A DNA stretch of 28,796 nucleotides from CAZJFH01 sp964545205 (GCA_964545205.1 CAZJFH010000065.1:1-28796), one strand, 5' to 3'. Shown: positions 14,631-22,411, counted from the first letter of the stretch. Translations and numbers: made by a program. The notes: generated from the letters alone by a model not told the origin.

Positions 14631-15500
14631 ATGCCTATCGCCGCCGACGAGCTGTTCGCCGAATTCCTGGCCGCGCTGACGCCGAGCCCGCGGGAACTGG
14701 GCGCCGCCCGCACCGCCGCCGCCGAGATCGCGGCGGTCCTGCGCACGCGGCTGCGGCCCGACTCGCCGGTGATCGCGCGCGAGGACCACCTCGTCGCCGG
14801 CAGCTTCGGCAAGCGCACCGCGATCCGCCCCCTGCCGCCGGTCGACCTGTACTATCTGCTGCCCGAGGACGTCTGCGTCGGCGGTCCGCCGTCCTGCGGC
14901 GCGGCGCTGCGCGCCGTCGCGGCGGCGCTCGACGGCGCGCTGGGGCTGCGCGCGGTGCCCGACGGCCTGCGCGTCGCCCTCGGCGGCGCCGAGCCGGCGG
15001 TGGTGGTGGTGCCGGCGGTCGCGCACGGCGGCGCGTTCCTGATCCCCGGTCAGCGCGGCTGGCAGGTCAGCAACCCGGCCGCCGAGTCCGCCGCCCTGCG
15101 CATGGCCGAGGCGGCGAGCGGCGGCCGCGTCGGGCCGCTGCTGGCGCTCGCCAAGGCCTGGCGCCGGACCGGCGCCGTGCCGCTCACCGCCTTCGCGCTG
15201 GAGGTGCTGGCCTGCCAGTTCGCCGCCGGCGGGCCGGCGCCGAGCCCGCTGCCGGCGCTGTTCGCCGATTTCCTGGCCTGGATCCGCGGCCGCACGCCCG
15301 ACCGGCTGCAGCTGCCGGGCGGCATGGGCCATCTCGACATCGACGCTTCCTGGCACGGCCAGGCCGAAGCCGGCTACTGGCGGTGCGTGCTCGCCGCCCG
15401 CCAGGCCGCCGCCGGCGAGCTGGACCTCGCCGCCGCCGAATGGGCCCGCCTGCTCGGGCCGCTGTTCCCGACCGCCACCGAACGAGGAGAGACACCATGA
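14631..15500 (+). CDS. CD-NTase-like nucleotidyltransferase fold protein, degenerate active site
   Basis: A 289-residue protein with the outline of SMODS/CD-NTase enzymes. It has a helical N-terminus, LVAGSFGKRTAIRPL (54-68) corresponding to the GS and T-x-I motif, and then VVVVPAV...FLIPGQRGWQVSNPAA (124-150) corresponding to the third-Asp strand and the W-x-x-(T/S)-(D/N)-P motif. A helical domain follows. In active enzymes the second motif is D-I/V-D and the third strand is D-x-V-P. Here these read P70-V-D72 and V125-V-V-P, so two of three metal-binding Asp are missing. It is probably a non-catalytic relative. No CBASS effector is adjacent. Its stop overlaps the next start (ATGA), coupling it to a Rid-family gene. 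The fold call is by motif only. Confidence 0.6.
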   Translation: MPIAADELFAEFLAALTPSPRELGAARTAAAEIAAVLRTRLRPDSPVIAREDHLVAGSFGKRTAIRPLPPVDLYYLLPEDVCVGGPPSCGAALRAVAAALDGALGLRAVPDGLRVALGGAEPAVVVVPAVAHGGAFLIPGQRGWQVSNPAAESAALRMAEAASGGRVGPLLALAKAWRRTGAVPLTAFALEVLACQFAAGGPAPSPLPALFADFLAWIRGRTPDRLQLPGGMGHLDIDASWHGQAEAGYWRCVLAARQAAAGELDLAAAEWARLLGPLFPTATERGETP

Positions 15501-15964
15501 GCGGACGCATCGACGCGCGCCTCGCCGAACTCGGCATCACCCTGGCCGAAGCCGCCGCCCCGGCCGGCAACTACGTGCCCTGGGTAATCAGCGGCAGTCT
15601 GGTGTTCGTCTCGGGCCAGATCGGCATGGAGAACGGCAGGCCGCAGTTCCTCGGCCGGCTCGGCGCCGAGCTGTCGGTCGAGGACGGCTACCGCGCCGCG
15701 CGGCTGTGCGGGCTGAACCTGCTCAGCCAGCTCCGCGCCGCCTGCGGCGGCGACCTCGACCGCCTCGTCCGCGTCGTGCGCCTGGGCGGCTTCGTCAACG
15801 GCACCGCCGAGTTCACCCAACAGCCGCAGGTGATCAACGGCGCCTCGGACCTGATGGTCGAGGTGTTCGGCGACGCCGGCCGCCACGCCCGCGCCGCGGT
15901 CGGCGCGCCGTCCTTGCCGCTGGGCGTCGCCGTCGAGGTCGAGGGGGTTTTCGAAATCGGATAG
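15497..15964 (+). CDS. RidA/YjgF-family imine deaminase
   Basis: A 155-residue Rid-superfamily protein. The catalytic Arg lies in GRHARAAVGAPSLPLG (R132) and the conserved Glu in AVEVEGVFEI (E149). The N-terminal block LVFVSGQIGMENGRP is also typical. Archetypal RidA hydrolyses reactive 2-aminoacrylate and other enamines/imines in the cytosol. This one is longer (about 128 is usual) and belongs to a divergent subgroup with a 25-residue N-extension, so its substrate may differ. The start is fixed by an ATGA overlap with the CD-NTase-like gene and by GAGGAGAG upstream. Confidence 0.9.
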   Translation: MSGRIDARLAELGITLAEAAAPAGNYVPWVISGSLVFVSGQIGMENGRPQFLGRLGAELSVEDGYRAARLCGLNLLSQLRAACGGDLDRLVRVVRLGGFVNGTAEFTQQPQVINGASDLMVEVFGDAGRHARAAVGAPSLPLGVAVEVEGVFEIG

Positions 15965-16025
15965 GGAACCGCGGCCGACCGCGCGTGTTGGGAAGCCCGT
16001 AGGGATACGCACGCAAGGAGGCTAC

Positions 16026-16238
16026 ATGACCCGCAAGATCCTGGCCCTCGGCCTGATGACCGCTTTCCTCGCCGCCTGCGGCCAGACCGAAGAGAACCGC
16101 GCCCTGAGCGGCGCCGGCCTCGGAGCCGCCGGCGGCGCCCTGGTCGGTGCGCCGCTGCTCGGCGCCGGCGCCGGCGCCGCCACCGGTGCGGTGACCGAGG
16201 AGGAGGACATCGACCTCGGCGAGCCGATCTGGGAGTAA
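16026..16238 (+). CDS. Small glycine-zipper lipoprotein, copy 1
   Basis: A 70-residue lipoprotein. The lipobox LAAC gives an acylated Cys18. The mature part has an ALSGAGLGAAGGALVG repeat rich in Gly/Ala, the glycine-zipper pattern of membrane-inserting helices, and an acidic tail EEEDIDLGEPIW. AAGGAGG lies before the ATG. It is a close paralog of the gene at 16358, separated by a terminator. Function unknown; Gly-zipper lipoproteins are often associated with the outer membrane. Confidence 0.85.
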   Translation: MTRKILALGLMTAFLAACGQTEENRALSGAGLGAAGGALVGAPLLGAGAGAATGAVTEEEDIDLGEPIWE

Positions 16239-16262
16239 CTTCCCGGGTGTGCGCGACGCGCC

Positions 16263-16297
16263 AAACGGCGGCGGGGCGACCCGCCGCCGTTTTCGTT
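16263..16297 (+). terminator. Intrinsic terminator between the lipoprotein paralogs
   Basis: AAACGGCGGCGGG and CCCGCCGCCGTTT form a 13-bp perfect stem around GCGA, and the right arm runs into TTTTCGTT. It lies 25 bp after the stop of copy 1, so the two paralogs are probably separate transcripts. Confidence 0.85.
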
Positions 16298-16357
16298 GGA
16301 ACCCCCCAAGCGTTGACGGCGTTTATCAGCACGTTGCATCCACGCAAGGAGGCTTGC

Positions 16358-16597
16358 ATGACCCACAAGATTCTCGCCGTCGGCCTGATGACCGCCTTCC
16401 TCGCCGCCTGCGGCGCCAGCGAGCAGGACCGGGCGCTGAGCGGGGCCGGAATGGGCGCTCTGGGCGGCGCGGTGGTCGGGGGTCCCGTCGGCGCCCTGGC
16501 CGGCGCCGGCATCGGCGCGGGCACCGGCGCGGTGACCGAACAGGACGACATCGACCTCGGCGAACCGGTCTGGGACGATCCGACGTTCTGGAACTGA
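16358..16597 (+). CDS. Small glycine-zipper lipoprotein, copy 2
   Basis: A 79-residue paralog of the preceding gene. The signal and lipobox are nearly identical (GLMTAFLAAC, Cys18), followed by a glycine-zipper segment (ALSGAGMGALGGAVVGGPVG) and the shared DIDLGEPVW motif. It has an extra tail DDPTFWN that copy 1 lacks. The upstream ACGCAAGGAGGCT is the same as in copy 1, so the duplication includes the ribosome site. The ATG at 16358 was chosen over upstream in-frame codons because of this site and the signal peptide. Function unknown. Confidence 0.85.
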   Translation: MTHKILAVGLMTAFLAACGASEQDRALSGAGMGALGGAVVGGPVGALAGAGIGAGTGAVTEQDDIDLGEPVWDDPTFWN

Positions 16598-16606
16598 CCC
16601 GGACAG

Positions 16607-16628
16607 GGGGACGGGCCGGACCGTCCCC
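16607..16628. terminator. Hairpin between convergent genes
   Basis: GGGGACGG, loop GCCGGA, CCGTCCCC form an 8-bp perfect stem between the stop of lipoprotein copy 2 and the stop of the DUF445 gene. It lacks a T-run on either side, so as a bidirectional terminator it is only probable. Confidence 0.4.
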
Positions 16629-17881
16629 TAGCCCACCGCCAGCGTCACGGCATGGATGGCCAGTCCGACGGTGCCGCCGACCAGGGTGCCGTTGATGCGG
16701 ATGTACTGCAGATCCTTGCCGACCAGCAGCTCCATCTTGCGCACCACCGTCCGCACGTCCCAGCGCTGCACGACGCCGGCGAAGAACTGACCCAGCTTGT
16801 CGCGGTGCGGCACGAGCTGGTTGACGGCGGTGTTCTCGATCCACCGGTTGACCGTCGCGCGCATCGCCGCGTCCTCGCGCAGCCGCGCGCCGATGCCCAG
16901 CAGCGACACCTCGATGGCGCGGCGCAGGCTGCCGTCCTCGCGGCCGACGTCGTCGCGCAGCCGCTGCTTCACGTCGCCCCAGACGGTGTCGAGATACTGC
17001 CCGACCAGCGGGTTGGACAGGATTTCCTGCTTGATCGCCTCGCCGCGCTGGCGTTGCGCTTCTCCGTGGCTCAGCCGCTCGACGTAGTCGGCCACCGCGA
17101 TGTTGAACTGATCACGCCATGGGTGTTCCGGGTCGCGCAGCTCGAACAGCGTGTCCTCGATGCCGTCGACGATCTTGCGAAACAGGGTCTCGTCCACGGC
17201 CTTGGGCATCCACCACCGCCGCTGCGCCGCGATGCGCTCGCGGATGACGTGGTGGTTGGCGCGCAGGAAGTCGCCGGCGACCTCGACCAGGCGGTCGAAC
17301 AGCCGCTGGTGGCGGCGATTGGCGACCAGCACCCCGAGAACCCGCCCGGCCAGCGGCGCCAGGTCGACCCGCCGCAGGCCGGAGATCATGCCGTCGCGCA
17401 CGAAGCCGCGCACGTGCTCCTCGCCCATCGCGTCGAGCACCGGCGGCACCGCCAGCGCCACCCGCTCGGCGACCAGGCGGGCGTTGGCCGGCTCGGACAG
17501 CCAGGCGGCGAGGTGGCCGGCGATGTCGATCGAATGCAGCTTGTGGCAGATGGCGTCGCGGGTCAGGAACTCGGTGGCGATGAAGGTGCCGAGGCTGGCG
17601 CCGAGCCGATCCTTGTTGCGCGGGATGATCGCGGTGTGCGGAATCGGCAGCCCGAAGGGATGGCGGAACAGCGCGGTGACCGCGAACCAGTCGGCGATGG
17701 CGCCGATCATCGCCGCCTCGGCGAAGGCCTCGACATAGGAGAGCCAGCCGTACCCGTAGGCCCCGATGGCCCAGCGTGCGGCGGCATAGGTCGCCAGCAT
17801 CGCCACCAGCAGCCCGCCCGCCACCCGTCGCATGCGCCGCAACTCGCGGCGGCGGACCCGGTCCTGCGGGCTTTCGGTCAT
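16628..17881 (-). CDS. DUF445 (YjiN-type) membrane protein
   Basis: A 417-residue protein of the usual DUF445 length. It has two membrane segments near the N-terminus (about 20-45 and 55-75). The family hallmark IGAIADWFAVTALFRHPFGL follows at about 60-79, then HTAIIPRNKDRLGASLGTFI. A long helical middle contains the conserved RDGSLRRAIE-like stretch (EDGSLRRAIEVSLLGIG), and a membrane anchor ends the protein (NGTLVGGTVGLAIHAVTLAV). Function is unknown in the family. GGAGGGAG stands directly before the ATG at 17881. It is divergent from the acyltransferase at 17954 across 72 bp. Confidence 0.93.
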   Translation of the reverse strand: MTESPQDRVRRRELRRMRRVAGGLLVAMLATYAAARWAIGAYGYGWLSYVEAFAEAAMIGAIADWFAVTALFRHPFGLPIPHTAIIPRNKDRLGASLGTFIATEFLTRDAICHKLHSIDIAGHLAAWLSEPANARLVAERVALAVPPVLDAMGEEHVRGFVRDGMISGLRRVDLAPLAGRVLGVLVANRRHQRLFDRLVEVAGDFLRANHHVIRERIAAQRRWWMPKAVDETLFRKIVDGIEDTLFELRDPEHPWRDQFNIAVADYVERLSHGEAQRQRGEAIKQEILSNPLVGQYLDTVWGDVKQRLRDDVGREDGSLRRAIEVSLLGIGARLREDAAMRATVNRWIENTAVNQLVPHRDKLGQFFAGVVQRWDVRTVVRKMELLVGKDLQYIRINGTLVGGTVGLAIHAVTLAVG

Positions 17882-17953
17882 CTCCCTCCATCCTTGAACG
17901 ATCGGCCGCTGCTGCCATTTAACTGCCGATGGGGCGACCGACAAGGGGTGCCG

Positions 17954-19108
17954 ATGGGCGTGGAGGATGTGGCCAACGTGCGGGTGGCGGCCTCGATCGA
18001 CGAGGTGACGCCGTCGGCATGGGACGCCTGCGCCGGCACCGCCGACCCGTTCGTCGGCCACGCCTTCCTGGCGGCGCTGGAGCGCTCGGGCGCGGTCGCC
18101 GCCGCCACCGGCTGGGCGCCGCAGCACCTCCTCGTCGAGGACGAGGCCGGCGCGGTGCTGGCTTGCGCGCCGCTGTACCTCAAGAGCCATTCCTTCGGCG
18201 AATACGTCTTCGACTGGAGCTGGGCCGAGGCCTACCAACGCGCCGGCGGTCGCTATTACCCGAAGCTGCAGTGCGCGGTGCCGTTCACGCCGGTCACCGG
18301 GCGCCGGCTGCTGGTGCGGCCCGGCGAGGATGCCGCGCGGCTGCAGGCGGTGCTGGTCGCGGCGATGCTGGAGCTGGCCCGACGCCACGCGGTCTCGTCC
18401 CTCCACGTCACCTTTCCGACCGAGTCCGAGTGGCGGCGGCTGAGCGACGCCGGGCTGCTGCCCCGCATCGGTCAGCAGTACCACTGGCGCAACGCGGGCT
18501 ACGGCAGCTTCGACGACTTCCTGGCGGCGCTGTCGTCGCGCAAGCGCAAGGGCATCCGCAAGGAGCGCGAGCGCGCCCAGGCCGGCGGCATCCGCATCGA
18601 GACCCTGCGCGGCCTCGACATCCGGCCCGAGCACTGGGACATCTTCCACCGCTTCTATCTCGACACCGTCGAGCGGAAATGGGCGCACGCCTACCTGCCG
18701 CGCGCCTTCTTCCGCCTGCTCGGCGAGACCATGGCCGACAGGATCGTCCTGGTCTGGGCCAGCCGCGACGGCGAGCCGGTGGCCGCCGCCCTCAACCTGC
18801 TCGGCGCCGACGCCCTGTACGGCCGGCTGTGGGGCGCGGCCGAGGACTATCGCTTCCTGCATTTCGAGTGCTGCTACTATCGCGCCATCGACTTCGCCAT
18901 CGAACACGGGCTGGCGCGGGTCGAGGCCGGCGCCCAGGGCGAGCACAAGGTGCAACGCGGCTATCTGCCGCAGCCGACCTACAGCGCCCACTGGATCGCC
19001 GATTCGCGGTTCCGCGACCTCGTCGGCCGGTTCCTCGAACACGAGCGCGAAATGGTCGCCGAGGACATGGACGACCTGGCGGCGCTGGCGCCGTTTCGCC
19101 GTGGTTGA
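17954..19108 (+). CDS. COG3146-type GNAT/FemAB-like N-acyltransferase
   Basis: A 384-residue cytosolic protein of the peptidogalycan biosynthesis/DUF482 family. Signatures include WDACAGTADPFVGHAFLAAL at the N-terminus and YVFDWSWAEAYQRAGG with YYPKLQCAVPFTPVTGRRLL in the first half. In the second half are YGSFDDFLAALSSRKRKGIR, HFECCYYRAIDFAIEHGLAR and the C-terminal AGAQGEHKVQRGYLP. The second half has the GNAT acyl-CoA-binding layout. The natural substrate is not established. The ATG follows AAGGGGTGCCG. The gene shares its promoter gap with the DUF445 gene. Confidence 0.9.
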   Translation: MGVEDVANVRVAASIDEVTPSAWDACAGTADPFVGHAFLAALERSGAVAAATGWAPQHLLVEDEAGAVLACAPLYLKSHSFGEYVFDWSWAEAYQRAGGRYYPKLQCAVPFTPVTGRRLLVRPGEDAARLQAVLVAAMLELARRHAVSSLHVTFPTESEWRRLSDAGLLPRIGQQYHWRNAGYGSFDDFLAALSSRKRKGIRKERERAQAGGIRIETLRGLDIRPEHWDIFHRFYLDTVERKWAHAYLPRAFFRLLGETMADRIVLVWASRDGEPVAAALNLLGADALYGRLWGAAEDYRFLHFECCYYRAIDFAIEHGLARVEAGAQGEHKVQRGYLPQPTYSAHWIADSRFRDLVGRFLEHEREMVAEDMDDLAALAPFRRG

Positions 19109-19149
19109 AGGCTTATTTCGCGATTGCGAGCGCCGGGTGCGGCTTCAAA

Positions 19150-19178
19150 TTGCCTGCGCTTGAATTCCCCATTACAAT
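19150..19178 (+). promoter_or_regulatory. Promoter of the response regulator gene
   Basis: TTGCCT (19150-19155) and TACAAT (19173-19178) are 17 bases apart, four and five of six consensus matches. The region is noticeably AT-richer than its surroundings. The start near 19185 would leave a leader of about 50 bases ending in GAGGGGCGG before the GTG. Confidence 0.6.
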
Positions 19179-19236
19179 CGCGGAAATTTGGAAGGGGGGC
19201 CTTCCGACCGGGACATCAGCGCAAGTCGAGGGGCGG

Positions 19237-19944
19237 GTGAGCAAGCGAGCGAACATCCTGATCGTCGAGGACGACATCGCGGTACAGACGCTGGTGGCCG
19301 GCTACCTGGAGACCCAGGGCTTCGGCGTCCGGGTCGCCGATCGGGGCGAGGCGCTGCTGAAGCATCTCGGCTCGGAATCGCTGGACCTGGTGCTGCTGGA
19401 TCTCAACCTGCCGGACGAGGACGGGCTGGTGCTGGTGCGCCAGATTCGCGCCCGCTCGTCGATCCCGATCATCATCATGACCGTGCGCGCCGACCAGGCC
19501 GACCGCATCACCGGGCTCGAGATCGGCGCCGACGACTACGTCATCAAGCCGTTCCACCCGCGCGAGCTGGTGGCGCGGGTGCGCAACGTGCTGCGCCGCC
19601 ACGGCGAAGGGGCCGCGCCGGGCGGCGCGCCGCTGCAGTTCGACGGCTGGGTGCTGGATCCCGATGCCCGCACCCTGACGGCGCCGGACGGCCGCCCGGT
19701 CACCCTGACCGGGGCCGAATTCGACGTGCTGACGGCGCTGGCGCGGGCCACCGGCCGCGTGATGTCGCGCCACCAGCTCCTCGATGCCGCCGCCCATGGC
19801 GGCGACCCGCCGAGCGAGCGGGCCATCGACGTGCTGATCAGCCGCATCCGCAAGAAGGTCGAGGAAAACCCGCGGTCCCCGCGCATGATCGTCACCGTCC
19901 AGGGGCACGGCTACAAGCTGGCGACCGTCGCCGCGGTCTACTGA
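19237..19944 (+). CDS. OmpR/PhoB-family response regulator (orphan)
   Basis: A 235-residue two-domain regulator. The receiver domain (1-120) has the acidic pair E11-D12-D13, phospho-acceptor D55 (LVLLDLNLPDEDG), T82 (IIIMTVRA) and K104 (YVIKPFHPREL). The winged-helix domain contains LTGAEFDVLTALARATGRVM, the recognition part ERAIDVLISRIRKKVE, and ends VQGHGYKLA. It starts at GTG with GAGGGG upstream. No histidine kinase is adjacent, and it has its own promoter. The MHYT kinase at 9082 also lacks a partner, but it is 9 kb away and the pairing is speculative. Confidence 0.95.
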   Translation: MSKRANILIVEDDIAVQTLVAGYLETQGFGVRVADRGEALLKHLGSESLDLVLLDLNLPDEDGLVLVRQIRARSSIPIIIMTVRADQADRITGLEIGADDYVIKPFHPRELVARVRNVLRRHGEGAAPGGAPLQFDGWVLDPDARTLTAPDGRPVTLTGAEFDVLTALARATGRVMSRHQLLDAAAHGGDPPSERAIDVLISRIRKKVEENPRSPRMIVTVQGHGYKLATVAAVY

Positions 19945-19945
19945 C

Positions 19946-20212
19946 CTACCAGAATCCGCCGTCGTTCAGGCCCTTGTCGTCGTCGACGACGCCGATGAAC
20001 CGGCTGTCGGCGGCGCGCCACGGGTCGGACGACAGACTGTCGTCGGCGAAATAGTCGGTGTCCGGCACCAGCAAGCCACCGCCGCCCAGATAGGCGAGTT
20101 CGGGCGCCTCCGAACGGTAGCGGGCCTCGGCCAGGCGTTCCTCGCTCATGAACAATCCGCAGCCGGACAACAGTGCCGCCCCGGCGAGGACGGCGGCGAG
20201 CCTGACGATCAT
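19946..20212 (-). CDS. Small lipoprotein, unrecognised
   Basis: An 88-residue protein with a lipoprotein signal (LAGAALLSGC, Cys18). The mature part is acidic with motifs APELAYLGGGGLLVP, DTDYFADDSL and a C-terminal GLNDGGFW. No domain is recognised. GAGGAGGTGACCC gives a strong ribosome site before the ATG at 20212. It follows the ETF-alpha-like gene by 48 bp in the same direction, so the two may form an operon, and it is convergent with the response regulator (one base between stops). Confidence 0.75.
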   Translation of the reverse strand: MIVRLAAVLAGAALLSGCGLFMSEERLAEARYRSEAPELAYLGGGGLLVPDTDYFADDSLSSDPWRAADSRFIGVVDDDKGLNDGGFW

Positions 20213-20260
20213 GGGTCACCTCCTCGCCCGGTGAACAACCGGACGGGCCCGCGGTTCCGA

Positions 20261-21082
20261 TCAGACCGGCAGCGGCAGGCGGGTTCCCGGCAGCAGACGC
20301 ACCGGAGGCGCGTCGGCGGGCCGTTCGGCCAGGACCAGCGGCTCGACCACGATGTGGCCGACGCGCTCGGAGCGCTGGGGCGGCGTCGCGCCCGGCCGCA
20401 GCCGCACCGTCGCGATCTGCGGCGCGTCGCCTGGCTGCGGCCCCAGCCGGCAGACGAAACCGCCGGGCGCGCTGCGCACCACCGCCAGGCGGCGGTCGTC
20501 GCCGTCCATCGACAGGTCGACGCAGTCGCACAGGGCTTCGGTGCCGCCATCGGCCGCCAGGCGCGCCGCCAGGTCGTCGCCGTCGCGGCCGGCGGCCAGC
20601 AACAGCGTCCCGGGCCGGTACTTGGCGGCGAGATAGGCGACGGCGCGCGCGAACCGGTCGCCGTCGTACACGGCGAGCGCGGAATCCTCCATCATGATCA
20701 CGGCGTCGCCGCCATAGGCGAAGGCGTCCAGCGCCGCGCGCCGGATCGCGGCTCCCGGCGGCCCCAACAGCACCACCACCAGATCCTCGCCAAGCGAGTC
20801 GGCCAGCGCCCGGCCGTGGCCGAGGAGCTGCCAGTGGGCGGCCGCGACCCGGCCGTGCGCCGTCTCCAGCAGCACCCAGACGCTGCGGCGCCGCGAAGGG
20901 TCGGAGGAGGGGTCGGCCGCGACCGGCACGCTGCCCTGCCCGCGCGGTCGCAGCCGGACGGCACCGCCAGCCGGACGGTCACCCCGCCCTGGGCGCCCGC
21001 CTGGGATCGATGGCTGTACCACGCTGCGCAAGCGCTCCCCCTCCATCCGCTCTGGACGTCGGCGCGCGCGCCGAGTCGTCAT
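20261..21082 (-). CDS. ETF-alpha N-terminal-domain-like protein, lacking the FAD domain
   Basis: A 273-residue protein. After a basic, low-complexity N-terminus (1-65) comes the adenine-nucleotide alpha-hydrolase-like fold of electron transfer flavoprotein alpha. It contains VWVLLETAHGRVAAAHWQLL, a Rossmann-type core, LLLAAGRDGDDLAARLAADG and a CDCVDL strand. The C-terminal FAD-binding domain of ETF-alpha (about 130 residues) is absent and is not found downstream, and there is no ETF-beta gene. It may be a repurposed domain or a decaying remnant. The start is uncertain: no clear ribosome site precedes 21082, and an ATG at 21046 is an alternative. Confidence 0.6.
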   Translation of the reverse strand: MTTRRARRRPERMEGERLRSVVQPSIPGGRPGRGDRPAGGAVRLRPRGQGSVPVAADPSSDPSRRRSVWVLLETAHGRVAAAHWQLLGHGRALADSLGEDLVVVLLGPPGAAIRRAALDAFAYGGDAVIMMEDSALAVYDGDRFARAVAYLAAKYRPGTLLLAAGRDGDDLAARLAADGGTEALCDCVDLSMDGDDRRLAVVRSAPGGFVCRLGPQPGDAPQIATVRLRPGATPPQRSERVGHIVVEPLVLAERPADAPPVRLLPGTRLPLPV

Positions 21083-21177
21083 GACAGTCCGGAGACAGTG
21101 TGCGGTTGGCGCGCCGGGGCGGGAACACCAATCCGCGCGGGGCGCACCCTACCTTTCGGAGTGGGTGACGGGTGGGG

Positions 21178-21957
21178 TCAGCCGACCGCCGCGTGCTCGT
21201 GGGCCGGATTGTCGATGCTGCCCTCGGGCGTCGCGGCGCAGGGATCGGCGCAGGCGGCGCAGACGTGGTGGTCGGGCTTGATGGGCAGATGCGGCACCGG
21301 CTCGCGCCTCTCGTATTCGGCCAGGCGCCCCTCCAGCACCTCGATGCGGTCGATCAGGCAGGCGATGGCCTTGCCGACCGGATCGGGCATCAGGTGATGA
21401 TCGAGGTCGATGCCGCCGGCGACGCGGCGCTGCTCGGCCGGGAGCACGACGCGGCCGGGGATGCCGACCACCGTCATTCCCGCCGGCACGTCGCCGATGA
21501 CCACGGAATTGGCGCCGATGTTGACGCCCTCGCCGATCTCGACCGGGCCCAGCACCGCGGCGCCGGCCCCGACCAGCACGCGGTCGCGCAGGGTCGGGTG
21601 GCGCTTGCCCTTGCTCAGCGAGGTGCCGCCCAGGGTGACGCCGTGGTACAGCGTCACGTCGTCGCCGATCTCGGCCGTCTCGCCGATCACCACGCCGGCG
21701 CCGTGATCGATGAAGAACCGGCGGCCCACGGTGGCGCCGGGATGGATGTCGACATTGGTGAGGAACCGCGCGACGAAGGCCAGCAGCCGCGCCGCGAAGC
21801 GGAAACCGCGAGTCCACAGCATGTGGGCGATCCGGTGCAGCACGATGGCGTGCAGCCCGGGATAGATGCAGGCGACCTCGAACCGGCTGCGCGCCGCCGG
21901 ATCCCGCGCCATGGCGGCGTCGAGGTCGTCGCGGATCAACTGCCACAGTGCGCGCAT
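21178..21957 (-). CDS. cysE: Serine O-acetyltransferase
   Basis: A 259-residue cytosolic enzyme making O-acetylserine from serine and acetyl-CoA, the first committed step of cysteine synthesis. A helical N-terminus (FEVACIYPGLHAIVLHRIAH) is followed by the left-handed hexapeptide beta-helix: DIHPGATVGRRFFIDHGAG, VVIGETAEIGDDVTLYHGVT, LGGTSLSKGKRHPT, GANSVVIGDVPAGMTVVGIP. The short N-terminus is the EpsC-type form. Beyond residue 195 is a helical segment and a Cys/His-rich tail (HHVCAACADPC and HEHAAVG) instead of the plain C-terminal peptide that binds cysteine synthase in classical CysE. GGGAG precedes the ATG. Confidence 0.96.
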   Translation of the reverse strand: MRALWQLIRDDLDAAMARDPAARSRFEVACIYPGLHAIVLHRIAHMLWTRGFRFAARLLAFVARFLTNVDIHPGATVGRRFFIDHGAGVVIGETAEIGDDVTLYHGVTLGGTSLSKGKRHPTLRDRVLVGAGAAVLGPVEIGEGVNIGANSVVIGDVPAGMTVVGIPGRVVLPAEQRRVAGGIDLDHHLMPDPVGKAIACLIDRIEVLEGRLAEYERREPVPHLPIKPDHHVCAACADPCAATPEGSIDNPAHEHAAVG

Positions 21958-22084
21958 GGTGGTCTACTCCCGGAATCGCGCCGCCACATTAGCAAGGCGG
22001 CCGGTCGGCGCGCCACTGCGCCGAGGTTGAAGGACCCGCCTCGCCCTCCCATCTCGCAGACGAGACGCCTAGCTGGAGAGCGCC

Positions 22085-22411
22085 ATGGACCTGTCGCAGA
22101 AGACCTGCACCCCCTGCCAGGGCGGGATCCCGCCGATGGCGCCGCAAGAAGCCGCCGCGTTCCGCAAGGATCTGCCCGAGTGGGAGCTGATCGACGACTC
22201 GACCAAGCTGCGGCGGACCTACCGGTTCAAGGACTTCGCCGGCGCCTTCGCCTTCGTCGAGAAGCTGGCCCAGATCGCCGAGGAGGAGGGCCACCACCCC
22301 GACATCACCTTCGGCTGGGGCTACGTCACGGTGGTGCTGTTCACCCACAAGATCAACGGCCTGCACGAGAACGACTTCATCGTCGCGGCCAAGTTCGACC
22401 GGGCGCTGTAG
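22085..22411 (+). CDS. phhB: 4a-hydroxytetrahydrobiopterin dehydratase
   Basis: A 108-residue protein of the pterin-4a-carbinolamine dehydratase family, full length. The active-site motif is EEEGHHPDITFGWGYV, followed by HKINGLHENDF. It recycles pterin cofactor after aromatic amino acid hydroxylation; it can also be a moonlighting coactivator. The N-terminal CTPCQGGIPP is common in bacterial members. It is transcribed alone, divergent from cysE; no phenylalanine hydroxylase is in the window. Confidence 0.96.
   Translation: MDLSQKTCTPCQGGIPPMAPQEAAAFRKDLPEWELIDDSTKLRRTYRFKDFAGAFAFVEKLAQIAEEEGHHPDITFGWGYVTVVLFTHKINGLHENDFIVAAKFDRAL

Noticed and set aside
14631..15964. A CBASS or other cyclic-nucleotide defence operon
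   Set aside because: The CD-NTase-like protein lacks two catalytic Asp residues, and no effector, Cap2/Cap3 or HORMA/TRIP13 gene is next to it.
17882..19042. Upstream extension of the DUF445 frame through the acyltransferase gene
   Set aside because: The added sequence is antisense to a recognisable acyltransferase, and GGAGGGAG-ATG at 17881 marks the real start.
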